The notes: generated from the sequence alone by a model not told the origin. A stretch of 41,626 bases of DNA from Suilimivivens sp964458255 (GCA_964458255.1 CAYWHY010000010.1:1-41626), one strand, 5' to 3'. Counted from the first letter of the stretch, positions 1-8,304 are shown. Numbers and translations are program-made.

Positions 1-108
1 TCGGTTCTTTTGTCGGTTCCTGCGTCGGTTCTTTTGTCGGTTCCTGCGTCGGTTCTTTTGTCGGTTCCTGCGTCGGTTCCTGTGTCGGTTCTTTTATCGG
101 TTCCTGCG
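1..108. repeat. 12-bp tandem repeat (EPTK/EPTQ coding)
   Basis: Nine 12-base units alternate between TCGGTTCTTTTG and TCGGTTCCTGCG, with single-base variants in units 7 and 8, and the array continues beyond the left edge. On the minus strand each unit encodes EPTK, EPTQ or EPIK. This is a coding minisatellite that can change length in whole residues. Confidence 0.95.
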
Positions 109-1297
109 TCGGATCCGTTTCGTCCAGCAGTCTGAAGCCAATCGCCGCCTTTTTTGACGGATCAGCAATATCATTTCTATTTACTTCCACATAGTTTTCA
201 CTTATTTCCTGTGACCCCTCGATTAATGTCTTTGTAGACTCCACCCATTCTACCGTGTCAGCATTCGTTGATTCTACCACAGTTTCATTCACCTTTGTGT
301 CTTCCGCTGCCGCATTGACCTGTGCTTCCGTTTTAACCTCATTAGCCACATCTACCTTCTTATACTCGATGGTATCCTTAACGGTAATTTCTAAGGCTCC
401 CCTTGAAAAGCTGTAATCTTTTAAATCATTCGGACCTACTATGGCCACTTTATATTTTCCGGGTTCCATGTCCTTTTTATAAATAATGCCGTCTTTGTCC
501 TCATCCTTTAAAATATAAGTTTCTCCGGAAGGCTTTGTTATTTCTGTTTCAAAAACAATATTAGGAATCAGTTTCCCTGACTTCTTGTTGGCAAATTTAA
601 TCTTTAAATCCTTTTGAATGGATGTAAGACCCATTGTTACCTCTATTTTGCCTGTGGATTCATCCCTCTGCGTTGCCTCTTTTTCAATTTCTTCCAGTTC
701 TGCAGCATACACCTTGGATTTTTGTGCATCAGATATTGCAACCAAACCGCTTTCGCCGATTACAGGTATCCGGTCCATCCCCTCACCCACTTCTGCAAAA
801 GTCGCAATCTGCCTCTCTTCCATTTTGGTGTTCACAAGCATATACCCGGTAAATCCTACCAGTAACAAAACAATCGCCCCGGTAAACATGACAACATTGT
901 CTACCAGATTCATGTTCATCAAAAAATGACCTATTTTTTTAATTCCTTTCGGTTCTTCCTCATATTCATCTACTTCATCATCATATTCTTCGTCGTCATA
1001 CTCTTCATCATCATACTCTTCGTCGTCATACTCTTCGTCGTCATATTCTTCGTCGTCATACTCTTCGTCGTCATATTCTTCGTCGTCATATTCTTCGTCG
1101 TCTGCAGCGTCTTCCTCCTCGTAGTACTCATCTTCTGTATCATCTTCCTCTTCGTAGTACTCATCTTCTGCAGCGTCTTCCTCCCCGTAATACTCATTCT
1201 CTTCATAACACTCATCAAATAATTCCCAGTCCGGCTGCTTTGATTTCGCGATTTTTTTATTCTTCTTTCTATGTACTTTCCGGCGTAAAATACTCAC
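1..1297 (-). CDS. Repeat-rich single-pass membrane protein, 3' end outside window
   Basis: The gene runs off the left edge, so the C-terminus is missing. The start is GTG at 1297, preceded by GGAGGT with 8-base spacing. Seen in order: a basic N-terminus, a very acidic stretch of E/D/Y residues (DDEEY repeated about eight times), one hydrophobic segment (VVMFTGAIVLLLVGFTGYML, near residues 120-140), an extracytoplasmic domain with a Cna-B/carboxypeptidase-regulatory look (SGETYILKDEDKDGIIY, then EPGKYKVAIVG), and a tail of EPTQ/EPTK repeats reaching the window edge. By the positive-inside rule the acidic repeats are cytoplasmic and the EPTK stalk is outside. A proline-rich stalk often precedes a wall anchor, but none can be seen here. 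The function is unknown; a surface-structure protein is an inference. Confidence 0.8.
   Translation of the reverse strand, partial: MSILRRKVHRKKNKKIAKSKQPDWELFDECYEENEYYGEEDAAEDEYYEEEDDTEDEYYEEEDAADDEEYDDEEYDDEEYDDEEYDDEEYDDEEYDDEEYDDEEYDDEVDEYEEEPKGIKKIGHFLMNMNLVDNVVMFTGAIVLLLVGFTGYMLVNTKMEERQIATFAEVGEGMDRIPVIGESGLVAISDAQKSKVYAAELEEIEKEATQRDESTGKIEVTMGLTSIQKDLKIKFANKKSGKLIPNIVFETEITKPSGETYILKDEDKDGIIYKKDMEPGKYKVAIVGPNDLKDYSFSRGALEITVKDTIEYKKVDVANEVKTEAQVNAAAEDTKVNETVVESTNADTVEWVESTKTLIEGSQEISENYVEVNRNDIADPSKKAAIGFRLLDETDPTQEPIKEPTQEPTQEPTKEPTQEPTKEPTQEPTKEP
971..1102. repeat. 15-bp tandem repeat (DDEEY coding)
   Basis: About nine units of the 15-mer TTCTTCGTCGTCATA and close variants, the first one degenerate. 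On the minus strand they encode the acidic pentapeptide DDEEY, placed just before the transmembrane segment of the same protein that carries the EPTK array. Confidence 0.93.
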
Positions 1298-1352
1298 TTA
1301 TGTGGACCTCCATTGTAACAATTTTGTAACATTTTGTTTTGTACCCTTCGAC

Positions 1353-1381
1353 ATTATATCATTTTTACTATTTCAGCACAA
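1353..1381 (-). promoter_or_regulatory. Candidate promoter of the repeat-rich membrane protein
   Basis: On the minus strand, TTGTGC (1381-1376) and TATAAT (1358-1353) are separated by 17 bases. The -10 is perfect and the -35 matches three of six positions. The predicted transcript begins about 50 bases before the GTG start. Confidence 0.5.
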
Positions 1382-1435
1382 TCCTTTTGTGCCACTTCTA
1401 CGCGATAACTTAACAAAATTTTCTGTCGCATCTTA

Positions 1436-1463
1436 TTGACTTTTTTTGTAGAAATTGTAAAAT
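1436..1463 (+). promoter_or_regulatory. Candidate promoter of the zinc-ribbon gene
   Basis: TTGACT (1436-1441) and TAAAAT (1458-1463) are separated by 16 bases; each matches five of six consensus positions. It lies about 55 bases before the start at 1518. Together with the minus-strand promoter it makes this a divergent control region. Confidence 0.5.
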
Positions 1464-1517
1464 TAACTTGCAACTTAACAAACAATAAAATGTATTTATG
1501 AAATGGGGAATTTTATC

Positions 1518-1871
1518 ATGATGTACATGCACTATTGCAAAAGCTGTCACCGTATTTTCATGCTGAACGGACACAAAATGATATGTCCTAAATGCACTGA
1601 CCCTCTCACGGAGCTGCGAATTTCTTATCTGGATTATGTAAATTTAAATATGCAGGAACGTGAAAAATTCAAAGAATCCTGTGCAGATGAAGAACAACTG
1701 CGCAAAATGAAAGCCAATTACCGTATGTACAAATACAGTAAATGGTACCGCGAGCTTCAGGCGCAAAACAAAGACAATCTGCCGGTTACTACCCTGTTAG
1801 CAGCTAAGGCAAAACGCAAGAACGGTGACAAGTTACCGCAGTCCGGCAACACCGCTGACTGCCCTAATTAA
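1518..1871 (+). CDS. Small zinc-ribbon-like protein, unknown function
   Basis: About 117 residues. Two CxxC knuckles (CKSC at residues 7-10 and CPKC at 23-26) form a likely zinc ribbon at the N-terminus, followed by a charged, basic, probably helical tail with no membrane segment. The start at 1518 is preferred over an in-frame ATG at 1503 because GGGGAA (1505-1510) then sits at ribosome-binding distance. It stands alone between a divergent promoter and a strong terminator, so it is probably monocistronic. The zinc ribbon is a fairly safe reading; no specific role can be assigned. Confidence 0.75.
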   Translation: MMYMHYCKSCHRIFMLNGHKMICPKCTDPLTELRISYLDYVNLNMQEREKFKESCADEEQLRKMKANYRMYKYSKWYRELQAQNKDNLPVTTLLAAKAKRKNGDKLPQSGNTADCPN

Positions 1872-1874
1872 ACT

Positions 1875-1922
1875 AAAAAGGAACCTGTTTATCACTAATT
1901 CTGATACACAGGTTCCTTTTTT
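1875..1922. terminator. Rho-independent terminator, probably bidirectional
   Basis: AAAAGGAACCTGT pairs with ACAGGTTCCTTTT across a loop of about 20 bases, followed by a T run on the plus strand. The A run on the left makes it usable from the other strand, where the SMR-like pair ends at 1944. Confidence 0.9.
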
Positions 1923-1943
1923 CATGTATTATCCGTCCTTCAA

Positions 1944-2279
1944 TCACAAATAATATACCGCAATTCCGGCAAAAATACATAACATACCAAGCAGCTTCCT
2001 CCCGGTTATCTTTTCACGAAAGAAAAAATAACTTAAAAAAAGGACCATGATATATCCTGTCGCTTCTACTATCTGTACATTGGTAAACTCCATTCCTTCA
2101 TAAGCAATAATCGTAAGAAACATGGATACAAACATCATCCCATACCCACAGATTACATAGCCGTTCAGATATTCCCTTATCCACATGTCGTACGTTTTCT
2201 CCGCACCCTTTTTCAGAAGAATCTGTGAAAATGATGCAATAAGTACCGAAACAAGCAGAATGATTAAATGCCAATTCAT
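1944..2279 (-). CDS. SMR/EamA-like four-helix membrane protein, second subunit
   Basis: 111 residues with four predicted transmembrane helices, the usual size for small multidrug resistance (SMR) or ArnE/ArnF-type half transporters. Visible features are a starting helix ending in SQILLKKGAE, a family-typical region with a small residue then LLKKG, and a last helix LGMLCIFAGIAVYYL at the extreme C-terminus. Its ATG overlaps the stop of the upstream partner (ATGA), so the two are translationally coupled. Paired SMR-like proteins beside surface glycan genes often flip undecaprenyl-linked sugars; that role is inferred here from context, and a drug or polyamine exporter is the alternative. Confidence 0.8.
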   Translation of the reverse strand: MNWHLIILLVSVLIASFSQILLKKGAEKTYDMWIREYLNGYVICGYGMMFVSMFLTIIAYEGMEFTNVQIVEATGYIMVLFLSYFFFREKITGRKLLGMLCIFAGIAVYYL

Positions 2280-2635
2280 TTTCTCTCCTCCTTTGTGCCG
2301 TTTAGTATTACAATACCGCCTATTACCATCAAAATACCGCCTGCTTTTGATAAAGTAAGCTGCTCATCAAAAAGCAAATTTCCCCAAATCATTGCCCAGA
2401 TTAATGTTACCGCTTTATTGGCATATGCCACGGACAATTCAAATTTTTTGATAATCTGTTGCCACAAAATTGCATAGATACCAAGAATCAGCAGCTCCAG
2501 CCCATATAACATCAGAAATGTCGTGCTGAATCTTTCCTGTGAGGAAGCCATTTTTGCCACTATGCTGTTAATACTGTAAATAAAAAAGACAGCCTGCAGG
2601 AGGAAAACATCTTTAACCTCAATTTTTCTCTTCAT
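2276..2635 (-). CDS. SMR/EamA-like four-helix membrane protein, first subunit
   Basis: 119 residues, four hydrophobic segments, first gene of the pair. The third helix region carries AYANKAVTLIWAMIWGNLLF, typical of the SMR/DMT fold where half the EamA unit is duplicated as separate genes. AAAGGAT stands before the ATG. It ends inside the start codon of its partner, which supports an obligate heterodimer like ArnE/ArnF. A TGATAAAAT extended -10 lies upstream on the minus strand. The substrate is unknown; a lipid-linked sugar is plausible given the glycosyltransferases that follow. Confidence 0.8.
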   Translation of the reverse strand: MKRKIEVKDVFLLQAVFFIYSINSIVAKMASSQERFSTTFLMLYGLELLILGIYAILWQQIIKKFELSVAYANKAVTLIWAMIWGNLLFDEQLTLSKAGGILMVIGGIVILNGTKEERK

Positions 2636-2779
2636 CTCTTTATCCTTTCAAAATGAATTTTCTTATCGATTTTATCACAAGTAAAACTTTTCGTATATTA
2701 AATTTTTATGAATATGTGGATTTTTTTGATTAATAATAGTAAAATGACAAGGAAATGTAAAAATCAAGGAGATTATTTT

Positions 2780-3784
2780 ATGAACAACGAGCAAAATCAA
2801 TCCTCCGTGCCCTCGTCCGGACATGGTTTTAAAATCAATTTTCATATCGTTATCATCGCAGCAATTTTACTTATCGGAGCCTTTTCCGCCTACCGGCTTA
2901 TCCGCTGGAATCAGGGAACTGCCATCGAAGATGACGACACGGACATTGACCCTTCCCAATTTGATGTAGAAGCACTGGATATGATTATTCCCATGGACGC
3001 TTCCCGTCTGGAAAACCACGAGGATGATGGTGTTACCACTATTTTATGTCTTGGCAACAACCCTTTTACCGATGACAGAGGAGACGGGGGGCTCGCTTCC
3101 CTTATCGCAGGCAAAACCGGCGCTGTAGTGTATGACTGCGCTTTTCCGGATTCTTCTGCGGCATGCAAATATCCTATATACAACCCAGAATATACCAAGG
3201 ATCACTTCAATTTTTATTATGTGGTGGAATGCTTTAGAAATAATGAATTTACAGCCATCGCTTCTATTGCCGGTGACGAAGCCGATCCACGATATTCTGA
3301 AACGGTAAACGTTATGAAAACCGTAGATATGGACAAAGTAGACATTATCATTGTTATGTATGACAGTACCGACTACAATAACGGAACACCTTCGGACAAC
3401 CCTGACAATCCTTATGATGTCACAGCCTTTACCGGCGGCATCCGTACCACCCTTAATAACATCCAAAGTACCTGGCCATACATCCGTGTTCTGGTTATGT
3501 CTCCTACCTATGCCCGGTATCTTGACGAAGAAGGAAATCTTCATAACGGAACTACCAAGGATTTGGGAAACGGAACTTTAAATCATTATCTGGTTAAAGA
3601 AGCAGAAGCTGTCATGGACTGTGGTGTTTCTTTCATCGACAATTACTACGGAACCATTAATGAAGATAATTATGAAGAATATATGAGAGACCATCTCCAC
3701 CTCAACGAAAAGGGACGTGAAAAAGTAGCCGGCCGTATCGCCGATATTATTAATACCCGTATTGGAGTTGTGTCCTCAAATTAA
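2780..3784 (+). CDS. Membrane-anchored SGNH-like protein with degenerate active site
   Basis: 334 residues from ATG 2780, which has AAGGAG at 2766-2771; a longer frame from 2708 lacks a ribosome binding site. A cytoplasmic tail is followed by a signal anchor near residues 20-40, a linker rich in D and E, and an SGNH/GDSL-like domain outside the cell. The last block is intact (DHLHLNEKG, giving the Asp-His pair). Block I reads LCLGNNPFTDD, so the nucleophile serine of GDS is replaced by asparagine, and the GxND block reads MYDSTDYNN. The fold is therefore supported, but ordinary esterase chemistry is doubtful. Compare the intact GDSL lipoprotein ending at 32404. It may be a carbohydrate-binding or scaffolding relative. 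Confidence 0.75.
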   Translation: MNNEQNQSSVPSSGHGFKINFHIVIIAAILLIGAFSAYRLIRWNQGTAIEDDDTDIDPSQFDVEALDMIIPMDASRLENHEDDGVTTILCLGNNPFTDDRGDGGLASLIAGKTGAVVYDCAFPDSSAACKYPIYNPEYTKDHFNFYYVVECFRNNEFTAIASIAGDEADPRYSETVNVMKTVDMDKVDIIIVMYDSTDYNNGTPSDNPDNPYDVTAFTGGIRTTLNNIQSTWPYIRVLVMSPTYARYLDEEGNLHNGTTKDLGNGTLNHYLVKEAEAVMDCGVSFIDNYYGTINEDNYEEYMRDHLHLNEKGREKVAGRIADIINTRIGVVSSN

Positions 3785-3787
3785 AGC

Positions 3788-3831
3788 AAAAAGGTTTGTA
3801 AACTGCCCGTTGCAAACCTTTTTACTTTTTT
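3788..3831. terminator. Bidirectional terminator between convergent genes
   Basis: AAAAAGGTTTG (3788-3798) pairs with CAAACCTTTTT (3813-3823), with T tracts on both strands. The stop codon of the minus-strand SGNH gene (3824-3822) lies at the edge of the stem. Confidence 0.85.
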
Positions 3832-4925
3832 GCCAAAAGAGCTTCAAAATCAAACTCTTCCACTATTTCCAGCATATGTGCAAGGTACTCATCAATTGTT
3901 TTTCCTTCTTTTCCATGCTTTGCCACAAGGCAGGTACCATCTGCAAAACATTCTGCCATAAAGCGGTTATAATCCGGATGATAATGACTGTAATCCGCAT
4001 AATGGTTCAGGTCAAGAATAATGTCTTCTCTGTCCGGGAAAAAATAAACCTCCACATTATCATAGGCATTTAATCTTTCGGCAATATAACGATATTCCTC
4101 AATTGTTGCCTCTAAATGATTTTCCCTAAGCACATCATTCCAATACAAAATACTGTACGGTGGAAAAAAGATTACAAAATCCGTATCGGTATTTGCTTCT
4201 ATATAAGGACAGATGTTTATGTCCAGATTTTCTTTTACCGGAGCAATATAGGCATGTGCATCCGTCTGTTCTTCCACTTGTCCGGGAGATACGTAATTGT
4301 GCAATACCCATTCTTCACTATAATATTCCTCCGTCCACCAGCTTTTATATACCGTTGCCAAATCCGTAGGTTCCGGGTCCGCCATGGGCCGAAGCACATA
4401 ATTAAGAAGTACCTCCTTATTAAGCACATAGGAAACATCATTCATCAGTTTATCGTCATACAAATATTCCGGTATGGGATACTTTGTCTGGTCTGCCGCA
4501 CCGGTATAAGTAATGACATCCACCCCCAAAAACACCTTTTTCACCTTGTTTTCACTGTTAAAAATGATTTCCATAATATTGGCCTGATCCTTGGGAAACG
4601 CTGCGCTATAGCTTAATTTAACGGTATTAAGGCCCATCAGCTCACGAAACCAGTTTGTGTTAAAATTCACCGTCATGGAAGAGCCCAAAATCACACTGTC
4701 ATATTCCATATTTTGGGCCATTCCCGGATTTTGGGACAATTGATTGTCCACAAGATACGGAAACCCTTCAAGAGGCTTATGATAGTGAAAAAACGGGTCC
4801 ACATAAATCACCAGTGTTGCTGCCAGAATACAAAAAGACAGTGCGAGTGCTACGATGGCAACAATGGCTCTTTGGAAGGAAGATGCCTTTATTCTGTTTT
4901 CAGTCTCATTTGTCCGTAACTGCAT
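3822..4925 (-). CDS. SGNH-fold O-acetylation partner protein (DltD/AlgJ-like)
   Basis: 367 residues. An N-terminal signal anchor (about residues 20-42) is followed by an extracytoplasmic domain with the nucleophile block VILGSSMTVNF (Ser82/Ser83) and a C-terminal DYSHYHPDYN block that would supply the Asp-His pair. This pattern is known from DltD and from AlgJ/AlgX-type proteins that work with MBOAT acyltransferases, moving acyl groups onto glycans or teichoic acids outside the membrane. It lies 16 bases after the MBOAT gene, at the end of the same operon. The exact acceptor is unknown; an acetylated surface polysaccharide is the best inference. Confidence 0.78.
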   Translation of the reverse strand: MQLRTNETENRIKASSFQRAIVAIVALALSFCILAATLVIYVDPFFHYHKPLEGFPYLVDNQLSQNPGMAQNMEYDSVILGSSMTVNFNTNWFRELMGLNTVKLSYSAAFPKDQANIMEIIFNSENKVKKVFLGVDVITYTGAADQTKYPIPEYLYDDKLMNDVSYVLNKEVLLNYVLRPMADPEPTDLATVYKSWWTEEYYSEEWVLHNYVSPGQVEEQTDAHAYIAPVKENLDINICPYIEANTDTDFVIFFPPYSILYWNDVLRENHLEATIEEYRYIAERLNAYDNVEVYFFPDREDIILDLNHYADYSHYHPDYNRFMAECFADGTCLVAKHGKEGKTIDEYLAHMLEIVEEFDFEALLAKK

Positions 4926-4941
4926 TGATTCACTCTTTCTA

Positions 4942-6357
4942 CTAGAAATTTACATACAGGAAGCTGCTCACATTGGAAAAAGACAGCACACACCACACCA
5001 ACAAAACGGAAAGTATCACGGTATTTTTCACGGAGGGCTTCATCTCCCCGCTTACCTGCACTGCTGTCTTTGCAAAAAAGACAATCAGCAGGGAAACCAC
5101 TAACATAAGCACCATTAAAATATAATGTGCATAGCTGAATCTGTCCAGTCCAAGTACCTTAATCACATACCAGAACTCATCCAGCCGAAAACAACCGGCA
5201 AAATCCCGGTTAATTTTCTCAATATCAAAAGAAATCAGCTTTTTTAGCACTAAAAGCGCATCCTGCACGGAAGGTGCCCTGAAAAAAATCCAGGCAATAT
5301 TCACATAAAAAAAAGTACAAAGGACAGATAACGCATGCTCTATTTTGCCCTTTTTCCTTACCCCCGTTACATCCTGTCTCCATCTGGTAATCACATACAA
5401 AATGCCATGCAGAACTCCCCAGATAACAAAAGTAATTCCCGCACCGTGCCAGATACCGCTTACCAGAAATACCAAAAATGTATTGACATAAGTCCGCAGC
5501 CTTCCTTTGCGGTTTCCACCCAGAGGAATGTACAGATATTTTGTAAAAAAGCGGGTCAGGGTCATATGCCAGCTCTTCCAAAACTCTAAAATGTTCGCAG
5601 CCTTATAAGGCGAATTAAAGTTAATCGGAAGAGAAAATCCAAGCATTCCGGCCGCACCCATTGCCATATCACAATAACCGCTGAAATCAAAATAAAGCTG
5701 CAACGTATAGGAAAGCATCAAAATCCAGGCATCCCCCGTACTTAAAGCTGCCAGACTGCCATAGCCATATTCCACCGCCTTACCAAGTGTATCCGCAAGA
5801 AGCACTTTTTTGGACAATCCCATAATAAAAAGAGCAAAGCTTCTATAGCCCTTCTCCCAATCATAAGACGTTAAAAGAATCCTCCGGATCTGTCCATTTA
5901 TCTCATCCGGCAGAGCAATCGGGCCTTGTATCATTTTCGGGAAAAACGTAATATATACACCGTAATCCCAAACAGACATATGCGATAAATTCCCACGATA
6001 TGTTTCCATCAGAAACGCAATCTGGGTAAAAGTATAAAAACTGACTCCCAGCGGCACAAACGTCATTCCCGTGTATTTAAAGCAAAACAATGCCAACAGG
6101 TTCAGAAAGATTCCCGCTGCCAAAATCACTTTTTTCCTCTGCCCCTTTTTCATCTGCTTATAAATCACATAATTAACCACCATGCTGATAAGCAGTACCG
6201 GAATATTCGCAAGCTTAGAAAATCCTAAAAACCATAAAGACATAAAAATCAGAAAAGCCTTCATATAAACGGCTTTTTCCAATTTCTTTGCCATATAAAA
6301 TCCCAACAGGCATAAGGGGAAAAATAAAAAAACAAATGCATATGAATTAAACAACAT
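4942..6357 (-). CDS. MBOAT-family membrane O-acyltransferase (AlgI/DltB-like)
   Basis: 471 residues, polytopic, the usual length for AlgI-type proteins. Conserved blocks are visible: YFDFSGYCDMAMG (about 222-234), FWKSWHMTLTRFF with His264, and SGIWHGAGITFVIWG with His304, the presumed catalytic histidine. These enzymes move acetyl groups from a cytoplasmic donor across the membrane to a partner SGNH protein, here the next gene (3822-4925). GAGGAC lies 8 bases before the ATG, and the gap to the preceding gene is 5 bases. The function is well supported at family level; the acetylated polymer is not known. Confidence 0.92.
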   Translation of the reverse strand: MLFNSYAFVFLFFPLCLLGFYMAKKLEKAVYMKAFLIFMSLWFLGFSKLANIPVLLISMVVNYVIYKQMKKGQRKKVILAAGIFLNLLALFCFKYTGMTFVPLGVSFYTFTQIAFLMETYRGNLSHMSVWDYGVYITFFPKMIQGPIALPDEINGQIRRILLTSYDWEKGYRSFALFIMGLSKKVLLADTLGKAVEYGYGSLAALSTGDAWILMLSYTLQLYFDFSGYCDMAMGAAGMLGFSLPINFNSPYKAANILEFWKSWHMTLTRFFTKYLYIPLGGNRKGRLRTYVNTFLVFLVSGIWHGAGITFVIWGVLHGILYVITRWRQDVTGVRKKGKIEHALSVLCTFFYVNIAWIFFRAPSVQDALLVLKKLISFDIEKINRDFAGCFRLDEFWYVIKVLGLDRFSYAHYILMVLMLVVSLLIVFFAKTAVQVSGEMKPSVKNTVILSVLLVWCVLSFSNVSSFLYVNF

Positions 6358-6362
6358 GTTCT

Positions 6363-7163
6363 TTAGTCCTCTTCGTAATATTCGTTCCAGCCTTCCACAA
6401 TCTCAGCCGTAGCCACATCCTTGTACAGCCGATAGCCATCAATATCTGCCAGAAACAACAGTCCCATTTCTTCCGGATCACCTTCCACTTCCCTTGTAGG
6501 TGACAAAACAATATACTGGCAATAAACTTCTCTTGTCGCTTTAAGCAAATCCTCTATCACGATTTTTTCGGTTTCTTCCATTGCCGCATGCACCGCATTA
6601 TAATAATCCCACTGACTGGCAACCATTTCACGCCCGTAAGGCATTTGAATCGTCGCATCATACTGACGCACGAAATATACCAGTTCTTCCGGCACTACCA
6701 CCATCACATGTTCGTGTGCATCCTCAGGTTTAATGAAATCACAGATACGCACTACCGTATCGGGAATATGGTACAGATTCTCTGCCTTGGAAATGTAGCT
6801 GCTGTTGTATACATAGCTACCGCACAAAATAATAGATAACGCGGTCACGATAAGTCCCACTCTCTTGTGGCTTCCAAACAGACGGCATGCCGCATAAACC
6901 GTAATAAGCCCCATGGGAATGGTCCAGAGAATCCGATAATATGTCTCCGGGTCAAGTCCTGCCGCAACAAAAGCCATTCTGCTTATCGGGCACAAAAACA
7001 AAAGGAAAATAAGAAACGGTGCATACACAAACATCAGCCTGATTTTTTTATCTTTTTCCGTCAGCAAAAGGTATGCCCATGCCATCGCAAAAAGCAGCAC
7101 GAGTAATTTTAATCCCGTATATAATTTAAAGATTACAAGACTTTCCATAAAAATTCCAAACAT
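6363..7163 (-). CDS. C-terminal portion of a DUF6077-like polytopic protein (after in-frame TAG)
   Basis: 266 residues: several hydrophobic helices in the first half (with YYRILWTIPMG) and a soluble tail with HVMVVVPEELVYFV and EVYCQYIVLSPTREV, typical of the soluble end of GT-C-like membrane proteins. It is in the same frame as the gene before it (7194-8279): after that gene's TAG (7196-7194), exactly ten open codons lead into this ATG with no further stop. A moderate AAAGGTG site could allow separate translation. It is either a natural split or the tail of one 638-codon protein broken by a nonsense codon. Confidence 0.6.
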   Translation of the reverse strand: MFGIFMESLVIFKLYTGLKLLVLLFAMAWAYLLLTEKDKKIRLMFVYAPFLIFLLFLCPISRMAFVAAGLDPETYYRILWTIPMGLITVYAACRLFGSHKRVGLIVTALSIILCGSYVYNSSYISKAENLYHIPDTVVRICDFIKPEDAHEHVMVVVPEELVYFVRQYDATIQMPYGREMVASQWDYYNAVHAAMEETEKIVIEDLLKATREVYCQYIVLSPTREVEGDPEEMGLLFLADIDGYRLYKDVATAEIVEGWNEYYEED

Positions 7164-7193
7164 GGCACTACACCTTTCTGCCCAAAGGAGGGC

Positions 7194-8279
7194 CTAACGA
7201 CTGATAATCAAATAAACAAGCACATAAGCGGCACTGGGAATGCAGGTAAGTCCCGCTTTTACAAGAATACTGAATTTTCTTTCCTTTATCATAAATAAAA
7301 AGGCCAGTCCCGCCACAAGAAGTGCACTTAACATTACCGCCAGTGAGCTGCTTACACCTGCTGCCAGATTCAGACAGGCAAGTAAAATCCAGTAACCTGT
7401 CTGTTCTCCCTTTTTTCGTTCCTTAGCTGCTTTTTCAAACAGACAAAGGAATATCCAGAACACTGCCGGCAAAATCAGATTTCCCGCCACCGATTTGCCC
7501 TGCCAGGTCCTGGTAAGCAAAAAAGTTTCATTCGTATAAATCGATACATTTCCAAACATTTGGAAAAGTGCCATTAAAACCATAAAAACCGGCACTCTGT
7601 CCTGCCTGTCCTTAAAAAGTCTTTGTCCGATTTTAAAGTAAACCAGATAGGTAAGGGGGAGCAATAAAAGCGGTGCCACGCTATGAGCAATAATTGTGCT
7701 GTGAATATGACTCATCCTGCCCACAAACGCCTCCCAGACAGGAATCAGTGCAAGTGCATGGCGCACATCAAGCGGTGCACTCCTTCCCGTATTGGGATTA
7801 ATCCTGTACAAAGTGTCTGTCTGCTGTGCAATCACTCCCTGCACGCCGTAATAAGCATCGTCTCCGTCAAAGGAAGCATTGGTAAAAGACATGTACATCT
7901 GAAATCCCAAAATCAACAAAAAAAGACAGAAATAAATCTTATCTTCCAAACGATATGCTTTCCCGACCGTCTTATAATGAATTGCAAGCTTATAGCCCTT
8001 TTTCCGCATAAGAACCGTGTAGGTGGCTCCCGCCGCCGCAAGCAGAAAGGAAACTGCCGCAAACCACTTTACAAGCGTTGAAAAACCATGATAAGTCTCA
8101 AAAACAACCACCGGTATTCCCACCAGTTCAAATAAAGCAAACAATACAAAATAGCCTGACAAAAAGATGGTTCCCACAGTCCTGTCTTTTTCCGGAAGAA
8201 GTATTGCAGGCAAAAGCCCTAATCCGAAAGGAAGTAAAAACAACCAGAACAGTAAGCTCACTATTTGAAATACAATCAT
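7194..8279 (-). CDS. DUF6077-like polytopic membrane protein, N-terminal portion
   Basis: 361 residues and about nine hydrophobic segments. The loop after the fourth helix holds FDGDDAYYGVQ and DVRHALALIPVWEAF, acidic motifs in the position where GT-C enzymes bind lipid-linked sugar donors. I recognise it as resembling DUF6077 proteins of Clostridia, from memory rather than a search. It ends in the middle of a membrane region with a TAG, and the reading frame continues open into the next gene, so the full protein is probably 7194-8279 plus 6363-7163. It sits third from last before the MBOAT pair. A lipid-linked-sugar transferase is inferred. Confidence 0.55.
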   Translation of the reverse strand: MIVFQIVSLLFWLFLLPFGLGLLPAILLPEKDRTVGTIFLSGYFVLFALFELVGIPVVVFETYHGFSTLVKWFAAVSFLLAAAGATYTVLMRKKGYKLAIHYKTVGKAYRLEDKIYFCLFLLILGFQMYMSFTNASFDGDDAYYGVQGVIAQQTDTLYRINPNTGRSAPLDVRHALALIPVWEAFVGRMSHIHSTIIAHSVAPLLLLPLTYLVYFKIGQRLFKDRQDRVPVFMVLMALFQMFGNVSIYTNETFLLTRTWQGKSVAGNLILPAVFWIFLCLFEKAAKERKKGEQTGYWILLACLNLAAGVSSSLAVMLSALLVAGLAFLFMIKERKFSILVKAGLTCIPSAAYVLVYLIISR

Positions 8280-8304
8280 GTTAAAACCCGCCTTCCCCTA
8301 ATCA

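Noticed and set aside
1..108. CRISPR-like array
   Set aside because: Units are 12 bases without spacers and translate to a regular peptide.
970..1218. Open frames on both strands over the 15-bp repeat
   Set aside because: Low-complexity triplet repeats keep several frames open. The GTG-started frame with a good ribosome binding site and a continuing structured product is the real one.
2708..2779. N-terminal extension of the SGNH-like protein
   Set aside because: No ribosome binding site, and an AAGGAG precedes the ATG at 2780.
3044..3544. 166-codon open frame antisense to the SGNH-like gene
   Set aside because: No start site signal or recognisable domain; it shadows a well-supported gene.
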